DNA of 6,861 bases from DATAEK01 sp036258055 (lineage in GTDB: Bacteria > Acidobacteriota > Vicinamibacteria > Vicinamibacterales > 2-12-FULL-66-21), in NCBI GenBank assembly GCA_036258055.1, contig DATAEK010000304.1, positions 1 to 6,861 on the forward strand, given 5' to 3'. Below the pieces are notes generated by a model. It saw only the letters and a program-made list of their open reading frames with translations, had not been told where the DNA came from and did not search any database. Shown in pieces: positions 1-5,590 of this stretch (its first letter is position 1; the number at the start of each line of letters is the position of its first letter). Position numbers and translations under genes: made by a program.

Positions 1-567
1 CATTTTCCAACTGAATGGCAGCTCTCCGAGTCCTACGAGGCTGATCTCCAAACCGGACACGAGCACACCCTCAACGAGTACCGCGACAAACGCGACGCAC
101 GAGGGCGCGCCGTGTTCGTGACGGCCGAGTACCAGCCGCCGCTCGAGACGACGGATGAACAGTTCCCGACGATCGCGATCAGCGGTCGTCAGGCGTACCA
201 TTGGCACACGCGAACAAAAACAGGGAAAGCGCCGCAGCTCCACGAAGCTGCCCCGGCTGTCTTCGTGGCCATCAACGCCGCCGACGCCAATCAACGCGGC
301 ATTCTCGATGGCGACCGTGTCCGCGTCGTCTCGCGTCGTGGATCCGTCGTCGCTCCGGCGAAGGTGGGTGACGTCGTGCCGCCCGGAGTGGTGTTCGTGC
401 CGTTCCATTACGGCGACCTCGGAGAGGAGCACGCAGCGAATAGCCTCACGCCCGACGTATCGGATCCCGTGTCGAAGCAGCCGGTACAGAAAGTCGCAGC
501 CGTTCGCATCGAGCGAATGGAAACGACCACGAGTCGGGCGTGGTGGCAGGCGGAGGAGTCGCGATGA
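1..567 (+). CDS. Molybdopterin oxidoreductase, C-terminal part (nitrate reductase/formate dehydrogenase superfamily), 5' truncated
   Basis: The frame is open from base 1, so only the last 188 residues are present and the start lies upstream. Residues about 57-180 match the molydop_binding (molybdopterin dinucleotide-binding) domain that closes large molybdoenzyme subunits. Visible hallmarks are AISGRQAYHWHTRTKTG, DGDRVRVVSRRGSV (the beta-barrel GD-x-V-x-V-x-S-x-x-G pattern), VVFVPFHYGD, AANSLTP and DPVSKQP. The HWHTRTKTG and DPVSKQP strings are what I expect of assimilatory-type nitrate reductases and their close relatives. The Mo ligand, the 4Fe-4S motif and any Tat signal would be in the missing part, so substrate and cellular location cannot be fixed. 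Formate dehydrogenase-like or unassigned members remain possible. The TGA stop overlaps the next gene's ATG, implying one operon with translational coupling. Confidence 0.88.
   Translation, partial: HFPTEWQLSESYEADLQTGHEHTLNEYRDKRDARGRAVFVTAEYQPPLETTDEQFPTIAISGRQAYHWHTRTKTGKAPQLHEAAPAVFVAINAADANQRGILDGDRVRVVSRRGSVVAPAKVGDVVPPGVVFVPFHYGDLGEEHAANSLTPDVSDPVSKQPVQKVAAVRIERMETTTSRAWWQAEESR
552..558 (+). promoter_or_regulatory. Ribosome binding site that decides the next start
   Basis: GGAGGAG lies 5 bases before the ATG at 564. This strong Shine-Dalgarno sequence inside the end of the molybdoenzyme gene favours the ATG at 564 over the in-frame GTG codons at 540 and 543, which have no such site. 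Confidence 0.7.
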
Positions 568-1505
568 GGGTCACGGAAGCGAGCCGCACAGCGCTCGAAC
601 GGCAACTAGAGCCGCTCGTAACGCGTGAGATATCCGGAATCGCCGCCATCGACACGGCCGTTGCGCATGAAACAGCGCCCGATTACGTGGTGATGTTCCA
701 GGATGCCAAGAACGGCAAACAGGCGAATGTTGAGCAAATGGCCACGTTGATCCGAATGCTGGGGGGTACTCCCGACGAACGGAGTGGCGTGCGCAGGACG
801 TTCGCGAAGACACAAGCGAGCATCGTGTCTCGCTTCAGCACAACGAAAACGCTACAGACGATGCGCGTAGCCGAAATCGAGTTGATCACGCTGTATGCCG
901 AATCCGTCGCCCGAGTCGACGGTCTCGCTAAGCGGGCGCTTCGAAAAGCGCTGGGACGCGCATTGGTTCAGAGTCACCTTCTGACGGCGCACATTGCCAA
1001 ACGAACCGGCAGCGCCGCAGAAGCCCAACTGCTGCCGGCACCAATCAACGACTACTTCGCCGGCGCCGATCCGCGTGCCTGTATGCGTTGTCATCTCGAT
1101 CGGTCCGGAAGATCCGGCGCGTTGGAACGCACGGATCCCCACCCCTACACCTACCTCTGCGCGGCGTGTCATGACGAAGTGCTCGCGGAATTTCCGCCCG
1201 ACCTTGCGTCGCAAGTGGATCGATGGCCGCACGAGGGGCGCGAAGCGAAGGTGCTGCAGCAGGGCCTGGGACGAGTGTCACGACTGAACGCTGTGGGTCG
1301 CGTCCTCCATCCCATGGCCGGCTTGGAGCCAGAATTTCCAGTGCCCGCGGCCGAACGCGCCGTAATCGTCCCCGCTATGACGCCGACTCCTGGGCCTGCA
1401 GCAGCCGAACGGCCTGGCGTGCTGACAATCGATAGGGGCGAAGGACTCGAAGGCGAGTATACCGACCAGCTCTTCGCCGCCGGTCCGGTGTGGAAAACCT
1501 GGTGA
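564..1505 (+). CDS. Ferritin-like helical protein with two CxxCH motifs, coupled to the molybdoenzyme
   Basis: The product has 313 residues. Residues about 10-145 read as a four-helix ferritin-like bundle. The segment MATLIRMLGGTPDERSGVRR, followed by a long helix with AEIELITLYAES, resembles DUF2383/PA2169-type ferritin-like proteins, but the classical E-x-x-H iron motif is not evident, so metal binding is uncertain. Residues 173-177 (CMRCH) and 199-203 (CAACH) form a pair of C-x-x-C-H motifs 21 residues apart. They could bind two c-type hemes or make a four-cysteine zinc-ribbon-like site. The N-terminus (MRVTEASRTALERQ) is polar with no signal peptide. Since heme c attachment happens outside the cytoplasm, a metal/zinc site or a cytosolic Fe centre is more likely. 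Residues 250-313 are rich in Pro and Ala and probably disordered. ATGA overlap with the preceding gene suggests an accessory or electron-transfer role for the molybdoenzyme; this is inference. I do not recognise a named gene. Confidence 0.8.
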   Translation: MRVTEASRTALERQLEPLVTREISGIAAIDTAVAHETAPDYVVMFQDAKNGKQANVEQMATLIRMLGGTPDERSGVRRTFAKTQASIVSRFSTTKTLQTMRVAEIELITLYAESVARVDGLAKRALRKALGRALVQSHLLTAHIAKRTGSAAEAQLLPAPINDYFAGADPRACMRCHLDRSGRSGALERTDPHPYTYLCAACHDEVLAEFPPDLASQVDRWPHEGREAKVLQQGLGRVSRLNAVGRVLHPMAGLEPEFPVPAAERAVIVPAMTPTPGPAAAERPGVLTIDRGEGLEGEYTDQLFAAGPVWKTW

Positions 1506-1979
1506 ACAACTTCCTGGTAAGAGTATGCAGCGCAGATATCAAGTCGAGGCCTCAGGAGCTTCGGATGGCCCACGTGATCGTCGGCAGCGCGATCTCCAAC
1601 AGATGCAGTCGCCGGTTCGATAAACCGATGTAGAGACTGTCCCTGAAACTGTCCCTTCCAGCTACCAAGACGGGGTCTCGGGAGCCAACAGCAGCCAACC
1701 CGGTCGTTCGAGGAAGTGGTTGAAACGCGAGAATTTGCGAGGAAAAACGGGATGGCCGAAATGCTGATCGGCGTTTAGCAAACCGTTACACAGGCCGATT
1801 TCGAAGCAGTCTCAACATTTCGATTCAGCAGGATTGACGCGCGTCGGTCATTTCGCTGAGGGAGCAGTAATGCCGCGGCTATACTGGAAAAGCCCGTAAG
1901 TGATCGCGGCACATTGGAGGACCTATCACAATCGGCAGAATCCTGATCGTGGCGCGTCCGTAAGTTGTTGATTCTAAAT
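1506..1979 (+). other. Non-coding gap between the molybdoenzyme operon and the tRNA
   Basis: I see no convincing protein gene here on either strand. There is a short hairpin (CGGTT-cgata-AACCG, 1613-1627), a tandem repeat at 1636-1656, and an isolated TATACT (1880-1885) without a good -35 box. A minus-strand frame across about 1550-1720 can be read as a short peptide ending LHLLEIALPTITWAIRSS. It has no clear start and could be the decayed end of a mobile-element gene, but I could not assign it. No strong terminator follows the stop at 1505. Confidence 0.5.
1636..1656 (+). repeat. Tandem direct repeat ACTGTCCCT x2
   Basis: ACTGTCCCT occurs at 1636-1644 and again at 1648-1656, separated by GAA, giving a 12-base period. 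On the other strand it reads AGGGACAGT twice. From memory, GGGACAGT-type repeats are seen beside REP-associated transposases and other mobile-element ends, but no transposase is recognisable here. Confidence 0.6.
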
Positions 1980-2066
1980 GGAGAGATGTCAGAGTGGTCG
2001 ATTGAGCACGCTTGAAAGCGTGTGTAGGGGAACTCTACCGTGGGTTCGAATCCCACTCTCTCGCCA
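1980..2066 (+). tRNA. tRNA-Ser-like gene (class II, probably GGA family), with shortened anticodon loop and acceptor stem
   Basis: This is a class II tRNA with CCA encoded at 2064-2066. The acceptor 5' strand is (G)GAGAGA and the 3' strand TCTCTC, followed by G as discriminator. The D-stem is TCA/TGA, the anticodon stem CACGC/GCGTG, the long variable arm GTAG...CTAC, and the T-arm GTGGG-TTCGAAT-CCCAC. The long variable arm and the G discriminator point to serine. Two parts are short by one base. The anticodon loop is TTGAAA (6 nt), where tRNA-Ser(GGA) genes normally have TTGGAAA. The acceptor lacks the C expected to pair with G1, leaving 6 bp. Read literally, positions 34-36 would be GAA, which does not fit a serine body. 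It may be a decaying gene, a functional oddity or two sequence errors. The matched change in the D-stem (A with T instead of the common C with G) argues that it was under selection as a tRNA. Confidence 0.75.
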
Positions 2067-2158
2067 TCCTCCTTCGCTCGCGTCTGATTCGGCGCGAGCT
2101 ACGCCGGGATGGCGTCGCCGACGTGATGAGATCCCGCCGTAGCCTTTGCGAAGGCGGA
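2067..2158 (+). repeat. Palindrome-rich intergenic element (REP-like)
   Basis: The segment just after the tRNA carries several inverted repeats: GCTCGCG (2076-2082) with CGCGAGC (2093-2099), and GCCTT (2142-2146) with AAGGC (2151-2155). A looser GGGAT/ATCCC pair brackets the middle. The arms share the CCTTCGC/GCGAAGG vocabulary of the hairpin at 2179-2207, as expected of a dispersed REP-like element. No coding potential is visible beyond a frame that simply runs on from the tRNA. Confidence 0.55.
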
Positions 2159-2179
2159 CGAATCCCACTCTCTCCGCCA
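2159..2179 (+). repeat. Second copy of the tRNA 3' end
   Basis: The 21 bases begin CGAATCCCAC and end CTCTCCGCCA. They match 2047-2066, the 3' end of the tRNA, except for one extra C. That extra C is exactly the base missing from the tRNA acceptor stem. The match continues loosely downstream, since both copies are followed within a few bases by CCTTCGCT. The layout, with a tRNA 3' end repeated 112 bases away, resembles att-site duplication at a tRNA, or a repeat element that picked up the tRNA tail. Confidence 0.75.
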
Positions 2180-2207
2180 GCCTTCGCTCATGACCCGCGC
2201 GAAGGCT
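2179..2207 (+). terminator. Stable hairpin after the tRNA region
   Basis: AGCCTTCGC (2179-2187) and GCGAAGGCT (2199-2207) form a perfect 9-bp stem with an 11-base loop. It has no T-run after it, so it would be at best an atypical terminator. It may equally be one arm of the REP-like element that starts at 2067. Confidence 0.4.
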
Positions 2208-2296
2208 AAGAGCACCCGCCCCCCTCGTCACACCGTTCGTATCAAGTCTTTTCCGGATCGCTAAACTGTTTCGGACCGCCCGCCGTCTAAGTACGC

Positions 2297-2311
2297 GTTT
2301 GTAGAACAAAC
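2297..2311 (+). promoter_or_regulatory. Perfect dyad abutting the padR start codon (candidate PadR operator)
   Basis: GTTTGT (2297-2302), AGA, then ACAAAC (2306-2311) is an exact 6+3+6 inverted repeat ending directly at the ATG at 2312. PadR-family repressors bind dyads in their own promoters. A protein bound here would cover the translation start and probably the transcription start. There is no Shine-Dalgarno sequence in this space, so a leaderless or very short-leader mRNA is possible. Assignment as the operator is inference. Confidence 0.45.
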
Positions 2312-2650
2312 ATGGCCAAGGGGGATTTCGTCGGCGAATTCGAGCTCTACGTGATGCTCGCGCTGGCGCACCAGGGCGACGTTGCGTACGGCGTCACGAT
2401 CCGGCGCGAGATCGAAGCGCGCACCGGCCGAACAGTGGCGATCGGCGCTGTCTATGCGACGCTTGCCCGGCTCGAGGAGAAGGGGCTCGTGCGGTTCCGC
2501 GTGTCCGATCCGCAGCCGGTGCAAGGCGGACGCGCCAGAAAATATTTCAGCCTCACCGGAGCCGGGGCTCGAGCGCTCCGGCATTCGACCGCGATGCTTG
2601 CCCGCATGATGGCCGGACTGTCGCCGGATTTACGGGGCGGCCGGTCATGA
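2312..2650 (+). CDS. PadR-family transcriptional regulator (acidobacterial ADOP-linked type)
   Basis: The product has 112 residues, the usual size for a single-domain PadR protein (winged helix plus a short C-terminal helix). Residues 8-35 hold the family opening GEFELYVMLALAHQGDVAYG. The recognition helix region is at 42-60 (VAIGAVYATLARLEEKGLV), and the wing with start of the dimer helix at 74-90 (RARKYFSLTGAGARALR). Such proteins are cytoplasmic dimeric repressors that usually control an adjacent transporter gene and themselves. The stop overlaps the ATG of the permease (ATGA at 2647-2650), so the two are co-translated. There is no clear ribosome binding site; a dyad sits immediately before the start. 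In Acidobacteria this exact pairing, PadR followed by a duplicated orphan permease, is recurrent (TIGR03433 with TIGR03434). The effector is unknown. Confidence 0.93.
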   Translation: MAKGDFVGEFELYVMLALAHQGDVAYGVTIRREIEARTGRTVAIGAVYATLARLEEKGLVRFRVSDPQPVQGGRARKYFSLTGAGARALRHSTAMLARMMAGLSPDLRGGRS

Positions 2651-5319
2651 GCAAACCAGGCGCGCCGTTGCCGCCACCGCTCGCGCAGGCGCTGGTCCGC
2701 ATACTGGCGGCGGCAGAGAACCGCGCTTTCCTCGCCGGGGATCTGTCGGAGGAATTCGACGAACTGGCCGCGACCGTCGGCGCCGCGGCAGCGCGCCGCT
2801 GGTATTGGAAACAGGCCTGTCTGTCCGCGCCGCCCCTCATTCGGCAGCGTGTCACCACTCTGATCGCATCGCGAATGATGTCGGCCGCGCCCGATCGGCG
2901 CACGGGGAGAACGTTCATGGGCTTGATCACGGATCTGCGGTACGCGTGGCGTATGAGCCGCCGCGCTCCGGTCGTCACGCTCTCCGTCACGCTTGCCATC
3001 GCCCTGGGCATCGCCGCCAGCACCGCGATCTTCAGCGTGATGGAGGGCGTGTTCCTCCGTCCCCTGCCCTTCCCCGCGCCCGATCGGCTGGTCCGCTTCA
3101 GCACGACGGTCCAGAATCTCGGACGCGCGCCGGAGGTGAATTACCTCGACGCGCAGGACTGGAAGGCGACGTCGGCGCAACTCGAAACCATCGGCGTGTA
3201 TGACGTCGCGCCCGGAACGGTGCGTGTGCAAGAGGACGCGCCTGCCTTCTCCGCCACGCTGATGCTCGCCACCGAGGAGGTGATCCCGGTGCTCGGCATC
3301 CGGCCGCTGATCGGACGCGCGCTGCAGGCGGAGGAGTACCGCTTCGGCGCGGCGCCGGCGGTCATGCTGGGATACACATTCTGGAAGTCGCATTTTGCCG
3401 GCGATCCTTCCGCCGTCGGCCGCACGCTGCAGGTTGGCGCCGTGCGCCACACGATCGTGGGTGTGCTCCCTCCTGAGGCCGATCGGTTCCCAGCGGGCGG
3501 TGCCGATGTGTGGACCGCGCTCACGTTTCCTCCATCCTCGTTTCTGAACCAGCGCGGATCGATCGCGCTGTCCGCAATCGGGCGGCTGCGCGCCGGCGCC
3601 ACGATGGCGGCAGCCAGGAGCGAGATCTCGACGATTGCCGCCCGGCTGGCCGTTACATATCCGGACACCAACCGCGATCGCTCCATACTCCTCGACGGAC
3701 TGCAGGACGCGATGGTCGGGCCGATCAAACCGGTGATGGTGCTGCTCGCGCTGTCAGTCGCGATGCTGCTGGCCGTCGCCTGCGCGAACATCGCCAACCT
3801 GCTCCTCGCCCAGGCGCACGCGCGCACCCTGGAGTTTGGCATCCGCGGCGCCGTCGGCGCATCGCCTCGACGCCTGGCCCGTCAGCTGTGGACGGAAAGC
3901 CTCGCGCTCTTCGGCGTCGCCGGCGCAATCGGCGTCGCGCTCGCGCAGCCGCTCGCCCTGTGGCTCGTCTCGCGCTACCCCGGCACCCTTCCACTCGCGG
4001 CCGACGTAACGCTCGACGGTCGCGTCCTGGCAATTGCCGCCGCCTGCACGCTCGGCGCGGCGCTTCTCACGGGCTTCCCGCGGACCCGTCGTCTTCGCGA
4101 CACGCAGGTCGGCGCCGATCTGCGCGGCGATGCGCGCAGCGGCCTGACCATTGGGCACCGCCGCATGACGAACATCTTCGTCGCCGCGCAGGTCTCGGTG
4201 TCGATTGTCCTGCTGTTCGGCGGGATACTTCTGCTCCGAACGTTCCTCAACCTCACGTCTACGAAACCGGGGTTCGATCCTGAGAGCGTGATAACCATCC
4301 GGGCGTCGATCCCGCCAATTCCGCACGGTGAGCCCTCACAGACCGTGGCATTGCAGGACCGCCTGCGCGACGCCGCCGCATCGCTGCCCGGCGTGACCGC
4401 CGCGGCGCACGCGATGTTCATCCCGTTTACGGCCGGTTCGTGGGGAGACGGGTACCGGCGCACGGGAACGGCCGATGCGGCGCCGCGCGGGCCGATGGCG
4501 CACTTCTTCATGGTGAGCCCGGAGTACTTCGAGGTGATGCGCATTCCGGTTCTTCGGGGACGCCGTTTGTCCGCTTCGGATCGCGCCGGCGCGCCGCCCG
4601 TGGTCATGGTGAGCGAGACGTTTGCGAAGACCGCGTTTCCCGGCCAGGACGCCGTCGGCCGCCGTATCGAGTGGAACGATGGCACCTGGGAGATCGTGGG
4701 GGTCACGGGCGACATCCGCCACGCGGCGCTCAGCGATCCCTTCGACGCCGACGTCTATGTCCCGCGCCGCCAAGTTGTGCGCGACAATACCTGGCTTCTG
4801 CTCAAGACCGACCGTCCGGCTGCTGCGGTTCTGGCCGAATTGCAGGAGCGCACGAAGTCGATCGATGCCGACGTCGCGTTGACCGACACGGCGACGATGG
4901 AGGCGCGGCTGGCGGAGAGCGCCGCTCCCGAGCGGTTTCGCGCGATCGTCACAGGCACGCTCGCCGCTCTGACGCTCCTGCTCGCCATCGTCGGTCTGCA
5001 CGGCGTCGTCTCCTACGCGGTGACGCAGCGGACGCGGGAGATTGGCGTTCGACTCGCGCTCGGTCAACGGCCGGCCGATGTGCTGCGTGTCGTGTTACTC
5101 GAGACGCTCCGGAGCGTCTCGACCGGCGCGGTGCCAGGGGTCCTTTGCTCCGTCTATGCGGGCCGGTGGCTGTCGTCGGTGGTGATGGTGAACGCGGACC
5201 AGACCGCCACACTGAGCGGTGTTGTGGCAATCTTCGTGACCGCGGCGCTCGCCGCCGCCGCAGGCCCCGCTTGGCGGGCGAGCCGCGTGGATCCTATCGT
5301 CGCGTTGCGAACCTCTTGA
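2647..5319 (+). CDS. ADOP-type duplicated FtsX/MacB-like permease with N-terminal prefix domain
   Basis: The product has 890 residues. Residues about 8-70 form a 'permease prefix' domain (motifs GDLSEEFDEL and RRWYWKQ). Two FtsX/MacB halves follow. The first has a membrane helix at about 107-130 in the family motif ALGIAASTAIFSV, a periplasmic core at about 135-345, and helices at about 361-388, 415-441 and 459-477. It carries the cytoplasmic motif EFGIRGAVGASPRRL. The second has a helix at about 508-532, a periplasmic core at about 540-745, and helices at about 766-790, 815-840 and 855-875. It carries REIGVRLALGQRPADVLR and ends RASRVDPIVALR. The protein is an inner-membrane, mechanotransmission-type ABC permease, but no ATPase gene is adjacent, hence 'orphan'. 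The chosen start overlaps padR. An in-frame ATG at 2917 (MGLITDLRYAWRM) matches where prefix-less relatives begin and would be the alternative. Substrate is unknown. Confidence 0.93.
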   Translation: MSKPGAPLPPPLAQALVRILAAAENRAFLAGDLSEEFDELAATVGAAAARRWYWKQACLSAPPLIRQRVTTLIASRMMSAAPDRRTGRTFMGLITDLRYAWRMSRRAPVVTLSVTLAIALGIAASTAIFSVMEGVFLRPLPFPAPDRLVRFSTTVQNLGRAPEVNYLDAQDWKATSAQLETIGVYDVAPGTVRVQEDAPAFSATLMLATEEVIPVLGIRPLIGRALQAEEYRFGAAPAVMLGYTFWKSHFAGDPSAVGRTLQVGAVRHTIVGVLPPEADRFPAGGADVWTALTFPPSSFLNQRGSIALSAIGRLRAGATMAAARSEISTIAARLAVTYPDTNRDRSILLDGLQDAMVGPIKPVMVLLALSVAMLLAVACANIANLLLAQAHARTLEFGIRGAVGASPRRLARQLWTESLALFGVAGAIGVALAQPLALWLVSRYPGTLPLAADVTLDGRVLAIAAACTLGAALLTGFPRTRRLRDTQVGADLRGDARSGLTIGHRRMTNIFVAAQVSVSIVLLFGGILLLRTFLNLTSTKPGFDPESVITIRASIPPIPHGEPSQTVALQDRLRDAAASLPGVTAAAHAMFIPFTAGSWGDGYRRTGTADAAPRGPMAHFFMVSPEYFEVMRIPVLRGRRLSASDRAGAPPVVMVSETFAKTAFPGQDAVGRRIEWNDGTWEIVGVTGDIRHAALSDPFDADVYVPRRQVVRDNTWLLLKTDRPAAAVLAELQERTKSIDADVALTDTATMEARLAESAAPERFRAIVTGTLAALTLLLAIVGLHGVVSYAVTQRTREIGVRLALGQRPADVLRVVLLETLRSVSTGAVPGVLCSVYAGRWLSSVVMVNADQTATLSGVVAIFVTAALAAAAGPAWRASRVDPIVALRTS
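5099..5122 (+). repeat. Perfect 24-bp palindrome inside the permease gene
   Basis: TCGAGACGCTCC (5099-5110) is followed with no spacer by its exact reverse complement GGAGCGTCTCGA (5111-5122). It encodes part of the cytoplasmic/membrane border of the second FtsX half (LETLRSVS, residues about 818-825). It could extrude as a cruciform, form a hairpin in the mRNA, or be a binding site; it may also be chance in GC-rich coding DNA. Confidence 0.7.
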
Positions 5320-5590
5320 ATACATCTCCTTTCGGAGGCGCGACTTCCCCGTAATCTCGCCGTAGACACTCCGGAGGATCCGGGAAACATCAGAACCTGC
5401 CGCATGCTGGCGATCGGGAGAGGCGGGACTTCAGGCGCGCCGCGATTGACTTCGTACGAACTCCTGGACACATCGAATCCACGTTTCGCCGAAGTTCGGT
5501 GCTGAAAGCCCGATTCGCGGCTCGACGCCCGAGGAACGGGAATTGCACCGGACTCAGATCACGCCTGCTGACTGTCTCCGTTGGAGTTCG
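5320..5590 (+). other. Intergenic region upstream of the barrel gene
   Basis: I see no gene in these 271 bases. TTGACT at 5446-5451 is a good -35-like hexamer, but the -10 position about 17 bases on (around 5469-5475, CACATCG) is poor, so it is only a weak promoter candidate. GGAG at 5583-5586 sits 4 bases before the ATG at 5591 and is the likely ribosome binding site. The gap suggests the barrel gene is transcribed separately from the permease. Confidence 0.4.

Noticed and set aside
540..563. Upstream GTG start for the ferritin-like protein
   Set aside because: The extra residues (MVAGGGVA) are translated from the ribosome binding site itself; the ATG at 564 has the correct GGAGGAG spacing.
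1870..1899. Tiny leader-like frame MPRLYWKSP after a GGGAG
   Set aside because: Nine codons with no downstream gene to regulate and no attenuator-like pairing; likely chance.
1775..2056. Minus-strand open frame of 93 codons beginning MGFEPTVEFPYTRF
   Set aside because: It starts inside the tRNA; 'GFEPTVEFPYTRF' is the usual antisense translation of a serine tRNA, so this is an artefact.
2012..2209. Plus-strand open frame reading GELYRGFESHSLAILLRS
   Set aside because: It is the translated tRNA plus the downstream repeat; there is no ribosome binding site or protein family.
2452..3450. Long minus-strand open frame (332 codons) opposite padR and the permease
   Set aside because: It is a shadow of high-GC coding sequence, rich in Arg, Gly, His and Ala, and runs opposite two well-supported genes.
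5325..5338. CTCC-TTTC-GGAG hairpin just after the permease stop as a terminator
   Set aside because: The stem is only 4 bp plus one wobble with no T-run, too weak to call.
4440..5354. Plus-strand open frame of 304 codons in another frame of the permease
   Set aside because: The composition is Arg/Gly-rich with no domain; it is an out-of-frame reading of the ADOP gene.
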